A stretch of 64,000 nucleotides of DNA from Thermogemmata fonticola. Lineage in GTDB: Bacteria; Planctomycetota; Planctomycetia; Gemmatales; Gemmataceae. The stretch is from assembly GCF_013694095.1 (NCBI RefSeq), contig NZ_JACEFB010000010.1:62001-126000 (forward strand), given 5' to 3'. The position numbers and the translations under genes were made by a program. This document shows, piece after piece, positions 26,739-34,619 of the stretch (position 1 is the first letter of the stretch; every line of letters begins with the position of its first letter). The notes under the pieces were generated by a model, which saw only the letters and a list, made by a program, of their open reading frames with translations, was not told the DNA's origin and searched no databases.

Positions 26739-27190
26739 GAGTTGCATCCTCCCCCATCCTGCCGAAACAAGCGTAACCGACCCTGGAGGCCAACGGATCA
26801 ATAGCCGCGAAATCGGTTCGTGCTCTCCGTACTAAAAGAAGCGTACTTGCTACCGCTGCGATGAACCCGCCGTGACGAACTCCACCGGCTATGACAGGGC
26901 GGCCAACGGCGGCGATCCGAATGCGGGGAAATCCTAGGTGTCCCCAATGCAAATCGTCAAGGGGATCGCTCAGTACACCTGCCCTCTCTTCCAAGTTGCA
27001 CCGAACGATATGCTCATAGTTTCTTACCGTAAAATAACTTACGGCATTCTCACTGAACACAACTTTGTAGCAACTTTATCTTAGCCCCTCGCTAGATTCA
27101 CAGAACAAAAAATGACGCGAAAAGTATAGGAGAACACTATCCCAGTACAATTCAAAAAGATAAAACCTAGCAAATACCATGCTCTCCTCG
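26739..27190. other. Region with no convincing gene; AT-rich toward the toxin array
   Basis: A 111-codon minus-strand frame (to 27060) lacks coding character. A perfect 6-base inverted repeat CCGTAA / TTACGG with a 6-base loop lies at 27027-27044, without a T-run. Composition turns AT-rich from about 27.05 kb, marking the left edge of the RHS region. Confidence 0.35.
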
Positions 27191-27193
27191 TAC

Positions 27194-27770
27194 TCATTTA
27201 GGCCTGTTCATCGCCCTTCCTCGTCTCCAAGTTATCGGCGCGCCCTCTTGTGCTGAAACGAAGTGAACCATCGAACAATTACGGGATGGGAACCACATTT
27301 TTTGAGTCACAGGTACAGTTTCGCGCAATGATGTCATCGTTCGGGAACCAACGCAAACAATATGATGTGATTGAGGGTATTCTATCGATGGTCCGGCCGC
27401 CCGCCTCCAGTTCCAGCACCAACCCCACCCGCTCGAACGTCTCCTCCACTTTCTTCCACGCCAACGGCCCGCTCGGATCATGCTCATCTCGTGACAACAC
27501 CTCGTCATCAATCGTGATCTCATCAATCCGCCGCCACCCCTCACCCCACGACCCCCGCGCCAACAGCCTGACATCCCCGGTGAAACAGGCCTTGAAAAGC
27601 TGAGTGAAGTTAAGGACCGAACCGGTGGCATCCAACGCCGCTGCGAGATAATTCCCCTGCTCCCATTGCTCCTGGGCACTCAACAGCCCGCTGACACCTT
27701 GGGCGGCCAAGTTGGTCGAAAAGCTTTGGACCCTTGCCTTCGCCTCTAAAAAACGGCTGACCCCCTCTCA
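27194..27770 (-). pseudogene. Broken RHS / polymorphic-toxin fragment with a Hint (intein-like) domain
   Basis: The minus-strand frame, open from about 27770, reads through a helical linker (SGLLSAQEQWEQGNYLAAAL) into a Hint domain start: A-C-F-T-G-D-V at the splice-type cysteine, then GWRRIDEITIDDEVLSRDEH, and VEETFERVGLVLELEAGGRTI. Normally a T-x-x-H-P-F-x-V block follows; here it appears only after a shift of frame (HHIVCVGS...TSLRE), so a frameshift lies at about 27370-27380. There is no RHS core upstream. Hint domains release C-terminal toxins in polymorphic toxin systems by autoproteolysis; this copy is a remnant. The downstream toxin, if it ever existed here, is gone. Confidence 0.6.
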
Positions 27771-27799
27771 TTTGAACCTCATTGAACACCCATGCGTTT

Positions 27800-28243
27800 T
27801 CAAGGTACAGTTAGGTGTTCCACTTTCCATTCTTGTTCTTCTTTCCGAAGGATCACCGTGCATGACAATGAAATGGTTGGATCGTTCACCACCAACTGAA
27901 CTGATGCTACGAGGCCATCGGGTTGATAGGTCAAGCGTACGCCCCTCACGGACCTGCTTGTGTGGGTCTTCAAAATGGGGCAAAGCTCGACCCGTTGGGA
28001 CCACTCTTCAAAACCGTATTTTGTTTGTAAGGTTGCCGACGTGCGTGCGTACGCCGACTTCATACGGTTACTTGCGAGATCGTCGAGGAACGCCTCAGCG
28101 GCTTCCTGAGCAGAAAGCATTTCATAACTGACTATTCGCACAATCTGAACGATAAGCCATCCACACAAAGGCACTAAAACCAAGATAGATATTAGTATAA
28201 TCTTTTTGATATTCCCATGATGAAGATTGTGTCTTTTAATCAT
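27800..28243 (-). CDS. Membrane-anchored small protein, possible immunity or accessory gene
   Basis: 147 residues from ATG 28243, which has GGAGG 9 bases upstream. One transmembrane helix at about residues 14-36 (IILISILVLVPLCGWLIVQI) is followed by a soluble domain: helix AAEAFLDDLASNRMKSAYARTS, then beta strands ending EWKVEHLTVP. This helix-then-sheet layout resembles NTF2-like / DUF4864-type domains. AT-richer than core genes. It sits between RHS pieces on the same strand, as immunity or accessory genes do, but a specific partner cannot be assigned. Confidence 0.7.
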   Translation of the reverse strand: MIKRHNLHHGNIKKIILISILVLVPLCGWLIVQIVRIVSYEMLSAQEAAEAFLDDLASNRMKSAYARTSATLQTKYGFEEWSQRVELCPILKTHTSRSVRGVRLTYQPDGLVASVQLVVNDPTISLSCTVILRKEEQEWKVEHLTVP

Positions 28244-28359
28244 GATCACGTACCTCCAAGGATAAACATTATCAATATCCTGAACAAGAATCCTAACATT
28301 CACGGAGCAAAATGCATGACTGAGGAAAGAATTACAAGAATGGGTAGCATCCTGTTCTA

Positions 28360-28503
28360 CTAAATCTTCGAGGTAGTTACCTTTCTTATAATCTCAAAGG
28401 ATGTACTAATCACACATATAACACATATAACAGAAAACACAAGCCCTACGACTAGTAAAATCCACGGTCGCTGTTCCAGCCAAGCATGGCAAAGCTTATC
28501 CAT
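28360..28503 (-). pseudogene. Severed third repeat unit of the neighbouring membrane protein
   Basis: 47 codons from an ATG at 28503. The sequence HAWLEQRPWILLVVGLVFS aligns with TWLEKQPWIALLLGFL and TWREKQPWLTLTLGLL in the two complete units of the gene just upstream. The two frames overlap by 8 bases at the break, so a frameshift cut the third unit off. It may be translated as a one-helix peptide, but remnant is the simpler reading. Confidence 0.55.
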
Positions 28504-29098
28504 CTCGGCTGGCTTCCTTGCGAACTTGTTTATACTTAATGAAAATGGAAAGTGAGATGATCAAGAAAAAGATAACTACAAAGAGATTTAGTAATGTATC
28601 AACCCATGCCACCATGAAAAACTTTCCCATATTAAAAGCTACGCTAACCGCCAGCAAGACACTCATGACGCACGCCAGAAGACCTAAAGTTAGGGTAAGC
28701 CACGGTTGCTTTTCCCGCCAGGTAGCCCAATACCTACACGAGTCGGCTAAATAACGTGCGAATTGCTTATACTGAACGATCATCATGACCATGTAAAGAA
28801 ATATGAATATGCTAACGACTCCTGCAATGAGGTTTATTAACATATCACGCCACCCCAATATGAAGAATTTTCCCGTAATCTCAAGGGTGGCACTAGTCGC
28901 TACTAAGGAGCTAATCCCACCCATTAGGAACCCTAGAAGCAGGGCAATCCACGGTTGCTTTTCCAGCCAGGTGGCCGACCGCCTCCAATAATCGGCGGTA
29001 CAGCGTGCCACGCGCTTATACGTAATTACCACGCGAAGGGAAATGATCAAGAAACCGATTCCTGCAATGAGATCTAACGTATCACGCCACCCTGGCAT
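28496..29098 (-). CDS. Membrane protein made of tandem ~80-residue repeat units
   Basis: About 200 residues from ATG 29098 (GGGAG about 8 bases upstream). Two complete units and the start of a third share the pattern W-R-D-x-L-x-N-L-I-A, a long helix ending Y-K-x-x-A-R, R-x-x-A-T-W-x-E-K-Q-P-W, a second long helix, and G-K-F-F. Each unit should contribute two helices, giving about five in all. The units are also repeated at DNA level (GGTTGCTTTTC-C-GCCAGGT near 28705 and 28955, decayed near 28475). Lies just downstream of RHS fragment C, in the position of an immunity gene, and membrane immunity proteins are common. No known family recognised. The stop results from a frameshift in unit 3. Confidence 0.7.
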   Translation of the reverse strand: MPGWRDTLDLIAGIGFLIISLRVVITYKRVARCTADYWRRSATWLEKQPWIALLLGFLMGGISSLVATSATLEITGKFFILGWRDMLINLIAGVVSIFIFLYMVMMIVQYKQFARYLADSCRYWATWREKQPWLTLTLGLLACVMSVLLAVSVAFNMGKFFMVAWVDTLLNLFVVIFFLIISLSIFIKYKQVRKEASRDG

Positions 29099-29267
29099 GG
29101 AAGACTCTCCCGTTAACAAACACTCGGCACGATGTGGGCGGTCTTGTAGGAGCATTGTACAACGCCCTTGGCCAGCAACACAAGGGACAAGGCACCAAGT
29201 TGTTCGGCATCAAAGTATGTATGACAGAGAATCATATAGTGATCCGGAGCTTATCACCAACTTCAAT

Positions 29268-30640
29268 CTATGCCAGGTCTCTCACCAGACCCACCACCCC
29301 CCCACTCACGCCGGGCGACCCGACGCCCACCTCCCAAAATGGACCGGCCCCGCACACACCGATCTGGAAGCCCAAAGGTAATTTTATTGGTAAGTAAGCA
29401 CTTGTTCCTACGTTAATACCCGGGCAGATGGTGCCGGTGGGCGCCCAGTTCACACTAACCCCGGGATCTTGGAGGCCTACATAAGGATGAACAGACGGAG
29501 CAAAGCCAAATGGACCCGGTGGGCCGGCTCCAATTTGAACGCCACCGCCAATAATAAAACCCACGTTAATATCAATGTACCCGGGGATCCCCCAAGGAAG
29601 AGCGGGAGGTGGTGGTCCAGGGGCGGGACCAGGGCCAGGAGGTAGCTGGGCCTGAGCTAACAGGGGAAGGAGGGGAGCGACACCAGCTATAATGGGAATG
29701 CGGTTGCCCCTTGGTGGTCCAGGGGCGGGACCGGAAGGGGGAGGTAGGCCGGCCTGAGCCAACAGAGGAGTGACAGCAGCCACAATGGGTACGCCATTCA
29801 ACCCGCTGCCTAGACCAGCACTTGTGGCGATGCTGACAATTGCGCCTCTGAAAATACGTTCCTGATAAGCCCACGAACTGCGATCGATGACATCGTCGTA
29901 GCCTAAGCCACGGCGGAAGTAGCCAGCCATTCCTCCTGTGGCGGCATCACTGAACCCCGCAAAGCCGTTACTGACTTGGGCGAACCAGCCGGTGCGGGGG
30001 TGGCCGAGGACCGAGTCCATCGCCAGGATGTTTTCTGGACCGATCCAGTTTGCAACGACATCGTACCAAGGGGTTCGGCGTGGTGGCCTATTGTAGCTGC
30101 TGAGGCCGGGCACTGGGGGAACATGATGGGGCAGGGGCAAAAGCGGTATCATGGATATCGCGACGACTCGTGGCGTCGAACCGGCCGCCCTGGTGCAGGT
30201 AGACCCAGGCGAAGGCGCTGCCGGCCAGGATGTTCCAGCTGGCGTCGAGCACCGTCGCCAGACCGAACGGGTCGTAGACGTAACGCTCGACCACCTCCCC
30301 ACTGTTATCCATCAATGCCGTCACGTTGAAATTCGCATCCTGCACCACCCACAAGCGCTCCTCCAGTGTCCAATCACCGTCACTGTCCCGATCCCGCAGG
30401 ATCAGGGCATCGACGTAGACCGGACTCCAGACGTACTGCACCGTGGTCTGGCCGCCGACCCGCTCCTCCAACACCTGCCACGAGGAGGAGTAGTAGAAGT
30501 CCGTCGTCACACCATCTGCTATCTCGCTGATTCGCCGATGCAAACCGTCGTAGGCGTACCGCTTCACCGTCTCACCGCTGTCATCCCGCACCTCCACCAA
30601 CCGGTCGAGGCATTGTACACAAATTGCCACTCCGCCTATA
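29268..30640 (-). pseudogene. RHS fragment C: truncated core with a Gly/Pro-rich C-terminal tail
   Basis: Two frames of one broken RHS gene. The first (30088-30612) carries YD-repeat core: LVEVRDDSGETVKRYAYDG, VQYVWSPVYVDALILRDRD, WVVQDANFNVTAL, YDPFGLATVLDASWN, ending at LHQGGRFDATS. The expected GLYHFR-RDYSP-LGRW segment is missing, and coding resumes in another frame (TPWYDVVANWIGPENI ...). The tail has two copies of a Pro/Gly block (PLLAQAGLPPPSGPAPGPP and LLAQAQLPPGPGPAPGPP), then a Gly-rich beta-like end (NVGFIIGGGVQIGAG). At the 5' side a one-base deletion near 30615 breaks the frame and homology stops at about 30640. No recognisable toxin in the tail. Confidence 0.8.
30165..30636 (-). 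repeat. RHS core repeat, copy 1
   Basis: About 470 bases closely similar at DNA level to 33030-33502, covering the end of the RHS core. Differences are mainly scattered substitutions. Such conserved core ends are the recombination sites by which RHS tips are exchanged. Confidence 0.8.
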
Positions 30641-31295
30641 TGTTATTCCATTCAACAAGGTAGACTCCAGATCCATCAGGCAGATTCAAGTATAGATAAC
30701 AAAGCCTGACTACCGCTGGATCAGGTCGTGTCACCCAACACAAACGCTTATCCACTGATTTAAGACACGGAGAATCCACGGGTAGCCAAAGTTCTTGTGG
30801 GAAAGGGAATTGAAGCTTTACTCGACCGATGACAATCTCGTCCCACCAAGGATTCTCCGCAGAGATCCCCAACTGATCTATAATTAGCGCCCACACTGCT
30901 TTCTCTCGAGCTAGTGGAACAAATATCGACTTAAGAGTGTCTGCAATTTTTTGCATTTGATTATCGGATTGATTGTCCATGTATAAATGTATTTTTACTG
31001 CAGCCAGTATTGGTTTAACAAAAATGATAAGATCACTATAGTCAAATGGATTCCACCAAATCTGAAAAGTCATCTTTTCATCATTTCTGCGAATGCGGGT
31101 TTCAAACTCAGTCACGGAAAGCGGAATGGGTTCCCCTGTTTCATCAATTACGTTCACAAGCCCTGTCCTTGGGTCAACAAGGGATATGTTGGCCGTCGAA
31201 GCGAAGCGTGACAACAGATCGAACACTTGAGAACTAGCATCGGCCTTCAGGTATAGTGCAGCGTATCGGCTTGAACGACTAAAAAAGATTTTCAT
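30636..31295 (-). CDS. Putative immunity protein to the upstream orphan RHS toxin
   Basis: 219 residues, no signal peptide or membrane helix, AT-rich. Family not recognised. The sequence is mixed alpha/beta with segments FQIWWNPFDYSDLIIFVKPILAA and NPWWDEIVIGRVKLQFPFP and ends LPDGSGVYLVEWNNI. The key evidence is position: when the one-base deletion in the upstream toxin frame is undone, the toxin's TGA (31292-31294) overlaps this gene's ATG (31293-31295) as ATGA, the arrangement of translationally coupled toxin-immunity pairs. Its end abuts the truncated RHS fragment C. The frame is intact although the toxin is broken. Confidence 0.75.
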   Translation of the reverse strand: MKIFFSRSSRYAALYLKADASSQVFDLLSRFASTANISLVDPRTGLVNVIDETGEPIPLSVTEFETRIRRNDEKMTFQIWWNPFDYSDLIIFVKPILAAVKIHLYMDNQSDNQMQKIADTLKSIFVPLAREKAVWALIIDQLGISAENPWWDEIVIGRVKLQFPFPQELWLPVDSPCLKSVDKRLCWVTRPDPAVVRLCYLYLNLPDGSGVYLVEWNNI

Positions 31296-32061
31296 GGAAC
31301 GACTCCATAATAAGCTCTGTAGTTAACTTGGAACATAATGACATTCTCTTTACCTAGCCATTTTTTCGCTAAATTAACCACGGCTTCAGGAGTGCCCTCT
31401 TCGAATACATCATTGCGCGAACATTCTGCTCGTCGGCCGCAGCTTTGAGTTTTTTTAGATGAAATCCAAGTCCAGCAAGATCTGCAGCTTTAGCGGGCCC
31501 TCCAACGCTGATATATGCCGTTCCAGGAACTTCCACATCAATTTGCACAGAACCCCACCGTGTCTTTCTTACGAGATGTGGCGTCACTTTGCCACCGGAC
31601 AGTTTTTCGACTTCAAGCTCCCTCACTCTACCCACCCATTCTCGATACTGTCCTATTAATCTCATTACTTCTGTTTCAGAGAGTACCCTGTTTTCACCTT
31701 TAATTTTGATTATAAATTGTGTACCACTTTTGACAACAGTATAACCTCGACTCACTGACCATCCGATAAAGACGTCTTCAGGGCCAGGGACTACCATGCC
31801 TAGCAAAACAAAGCCGGCCACCATCAACACCTTAGGGGCCGCATTTAGTGTTCGGTCGTACCACATCTTGTTGTCACGATCGATGCCGTCACCTATTCGC
31901 AGACCTGGCATTGGTTGATTAGGATCAAAGTTTCGTGGAATTGGTTTGTCCTCATCACCTTTAGAATACCACCAAAGTGCGAGTCTCCCAATGATCCCAT
32001 AAGGTCCTTGAGTCAAAGGGTCATCCCCTGCAAGTCCACTCGGATCAAGGGAGTTGGGGGG
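31292..32061 (-). pseudogene. Orphan RHS C-terminal toxin module, frameshifted
   Basis: The open frame starts just after a TAA at about 32061 with N-S-L-D-P-S-G-L, the hinge that joins RHS core to tip in this array, but no core precedes it: an orphan tip. It runs through a hydrophobic segment (VLMVAGFVLLGMVVPG) to a C-terminal domain with RWGSVQIDVEVPG, V-G-G-P-A-K and LGFHLKKLKAAADEQNVRAM. The frame then ends early. A one-base deletion at about 31401-31405 (TATTCGAAG for expected TATTTCGAAG) is the cause: the next frame continues EEGTPEAVVNLAKKWLGKEN and ends at 31292. From memory, V-G-G-P-A-K ... Y-x-E-E-G-T-P ... L-G-x-x-N-V marks a recurring RHS/CDI tip, probably a nuclease; that function is inference. 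Confidence 0.75.
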
Positions 32062-32094
32062 TTATATCGACAGTACAGGAGAGGTTAGCCGTGT

Positions 32095-32343
32095 TTACTT
32101 TTTCATGGACTCTCTAAGACCAAACAAAATTCCGACAAAGCAACCAATAAGGCATCCTATGAGTATCGTCCCTTGCAGGACTCCTACAGCATCTTCTACT
32201 TCTCCCTTCACTGCATCTCTGAAGCTCTTACCATCATGGATAAGCCATATCAACCAATATACTATACTAACTAAAGACCCAATGCTGATACAAATGACTA
32301 AAAGTTTTGATACCATGATCAATTTGCGAAATAATATCATCAT
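32095..32343 (-). CDS. Small two-helix membrane protein, possible immunity protein
   Basis: 82 residues, strongly AT-rich. Two transmembrane helices (about residues 10-35, LLVICISIGSLVSIVYWLIW, and 56-76, GTILIGCLIGCFVGILFGL) flank a short charged loop. It starts 80 bases downstream of the stop of RHS fragment B on the same strand, the expected place for its immunity gene. The ribosome site is weak. Internal starts (Met2, Met10) are possible. Confidence 0.6.
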   Translation of the reverse strand: MMILFRKLIMVSKLLVICISIGSLVSIVYWLIWLIHDGKSFRDAVKGEVEDAVGVLQGTILIGCLIGCFVGILFGLRESMKK

Positions 32344-32423
32344 AAGTTATACTCTAAAGACATATAATATAACTGCGATAATTGTAGTGAAATAAATTAA
32401 TATATCGTTGATAAAATATCATC

Positions 32424-33990
32424 TCATTTTGCGTACTTGGGTATATCTCTTTTAGTGAATACGCCTCCCCAATCACCATCATCAAAATAGAATACACTGC
32501 CATCAGGGAACTTAACTTGAATAGCAAAATGTCCGTCAGCAAGTAAACACCATAGATTTTCAGAACAAGGTACAAAAGTCCATGCAACTATACTAACATA
32601 AACTTTTTCAGCACCTATGACCTCCCCCGTAGGTTTCATGGGTGGCATCTTCGCGAAAGCAGTTTCAGCCCATATCTTGCATGGATTATACCACCGGGGT
32701 TTAGGTGTACTAGTGGTCGCGTCGAGAATTTGTTGCACGATTTTTGGGTCGATCTTGTTCCTCGCAGCTGCTGCTTTGAAGTCTCTTATTACTGTATCCT
32801 TACCTGGAATTTTCTTTTCCTTGTCTGTAATTCCCGCGAACGCTTTTCCCGCATGATAGGCTCGCTCCCCTAGATCTTGTAGCCCGTTGGGATCGAGGGA
32901 GTTGAAGGGGTTGTTGCCGACGGTGCGGTAGAGGTTGACATCTCCGGCGGCGTAGGAGAGCGGATCAAGGCTCGTCCAGCGGCCGAGGGTGGGGGAATAG
33001 TCGCGGTGACGGAAGTGGTACAGACCACTCGTGACATCGTACCGTCCACCCTGATGCAGATGGAGCCAATCATAGGCCACTGCCACCTGAGCGAACATTC
33101 CACTCCGCATCCAACACCGTCGCCTGGCCGAACGGGTCGTAAATGTAGCGTTCGACTACCTCCCCACTGTCATCCACCACCGCCGTCACGTTGAAGTTGG
33201 CATCCTGCACCACCCACAGGCGATCGTCCAGTGTCCCATCACCGTCACTGTCCCGATCCCGCAGCACCATCGCATCGACGTACACCGGACTCCACACATA
33301 CTGCACCGTGGTCTGACCACCCACCCCTTCCTCCAACACCTGCCAGGAATCGGAGTAGTACAGCTCGGTGGTCGTCCCGGCCGCAGTCTCCTGCACCCGC
33401 CGCTGCATGCCATCGTAGGCATACCGCTTCACCGTCTCACCGCTGTCATCCCGCACCTCCACCAACCGATTCCAGGCATCGTAGACAAACTGCCGCCCCA
33501 CTTCATCCCGCGTCAGATTGCCATTCGCATCATAGGTCGGTATCATCGCCCCACTGATGCCGGTGATCTCATTCTGGGCATTGTGCGTCCGTGTCTGCAC
33601 ACTCCCATCGGTGACCACGCTCTGCCAGTTCCCCTGAGCGTCATAGTCCCAAGATCGGCTGTGCTCACCCCGCGCGAAACCGATCAACTGGTTCAAATTG
33701 TCATGACTGTGGCTTTCGCTCAGTTCAGAGTTGAGCAGGTTCACTCGTGACAGCCGATTGCCATTGCGGTCGTAGGTGTACTGCAGGTGCTCCACCGCCG
33801 AGCCGTCGCCGCTCCGCAGCCAGCGTTGATCGACGATGCGGCCGAAGCGGTCCAGTCCGACATACGGGTCGCCGGCGTCGCCGTTCGCCTCGCCAGCCCG
33901 TTTGACGTAGGTCAGGTCCACGCCCGTGAAGCAGGTCGCCGCCAGCTACGGCCATCGGGCAGACGATCCCGGCGCAGGTCATGTTGCAGA
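32424..33990 (-). pseudogene. RHS fragment B: truncated core with a putative papain-like toxin tip
   Basis: Core part (33070-33921): YD-type repeats such as LQYTYDRNGNRLSRVN, YDANGNLTRDEVGRQFVYDAWNRL and YDPFGQATVLDAEWN. At 33077-33078 one extra G shifts the frame; the continuation (from 33110) gives AYDWLHLHQGGRYDVTSGLYHFRHRDYSPTLGRW, DAGDVNLYR and NNPFNSLDPNGL. The tip of about 150 residues follows. It has one Cys in NPCKIWAETAF and, 60-70 residues later, H in DGHFAIQVKFPDG and D in FYFDDGDWGG, an order that fits a papain-like Cys-His-Asp fold; this is inference. The 5' end is lost: DRLPDGRSWRR at about 33950 is already out of frame and homology stops near 33990. Confidence 0.8.
33030..33502 (-). 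repeat. RHS core repeat, copy 2
   Basis: Partner of the copy at 30165-30636. A separate exact 27-base match within this fragment (32962-32988) is shared with RHS fragment A (35540-35566) and encodes the LGRWTSLDP hinge, so at least two points of homology link the fragments. Confidence 0.8.
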
Positions 33991-34064
33991 ATTAAGAACT
34001 GGGAATTGCAAGTGAAAAAAGCTGCCAGGAAAGGTGGTCAGGCCGGCGCGCTAACTACCCCAGC

Positions 34065-34604
34065 CTATGTGCTTGATTGGGAGTCCGGTGTCAAAGTGGC
34101 GTATTTGTTCCATACCTCTGTTAGGAAGCGTTTTTCTTGGTCATTGTGATGGTCAAGGTTGACCCATTCAAAATACATGATCTTGGCCGTCTCCCAACGG
34201 GCTTTATATGCTTGAGAAACAAAGTCTGCAGGACCGCAGACAAGATAGAACCGATTCGCTTCATCCTTGAAATAGAGAAACAATTCCGCAGATGAGGTAA
34301 TGATTACATACCGCCAACTGTTGCTTCCATTGTAGGTCAGGATGTGATCTCTGCTGACTGGGACGGTCTCGACGTTTGGATCTCCATTGTATTCAAAAGC
34401 TACACCAATGGCCTCCTCGACACCCAGGCTGTGAATGGCATCAGCCAACCACTCGGCTTCCATCGGATTCAAGATGTCGGCCACTGGTAGAGCCAGCCAT
34501 TTTTTTGCTTTTAGAGTCTCCAGAGAGACTTGGTGATCTGAGTCTAGCCATCGACGTATAAGCTCACGTCCCCAGTCTTTCCAATCGCTCTTACCAAAGT
34601 CCAT
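34065..34604 (-). CDS. Putative immunity protein to RHS fragment A
   Basis: 179 residues, soluble, acidic, AT-richer than core genes. Not a family I can name. Segments include WLDSDHQVSLETLKAKKWLA, VSRDHILTYNGSNSWRYVII and FYLVCGPADFVSQAYKARWE. The ATG at 34604 lies 15 bases after the toxin-tip stop (TGA 34620-34622) with GGGG about 9 bases upstream, a toxin-then-immunity arrangement. The frame is intact although the toxin upstream carries a nonsense codon and a frameshift. Confidence 0.75.
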   Translation of the reverse strand: MDFGKSDWKDWGRELIRRWLDSDHQVSLETLKAKKWLALPVADILNPMEAEWLADAIHSLGVEEAIGVAFEYNGDPNVETVPVSRDHILTYNGSNSWRYVIITSSAELFLYFKDEANRFYLVCGPADFVSQAYKARWETAKIMYFEWVNLDHHNDQEKRFLTEVWNKYATLTPDSQSST

Positions 34605-34619
34605 CGAATTATCCCCATG

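Noticed and set aside
26725-27060. 111-codon minus-strand frame upstream of the 139-residue hypothetical gene
   Set aside because: No ribosome site, odd residue mix, overlaps the start of the better-supported gene by 14 bases.
30151-30663. 170-codon plus-strand frame opposite RHS fragment C
   Set aside because: Mirror of strongly conserved RHS coding sequence; its His/Arg-rich composition is that of an antisense shadow.
32354-32587. Hydrophobic 77-codon minus-strand frame overlapping the end of RHS fragment B
   Set aside because: It overlaps the tip coding sequence in another frame; hydrophobicity comes from AT-rich codons.
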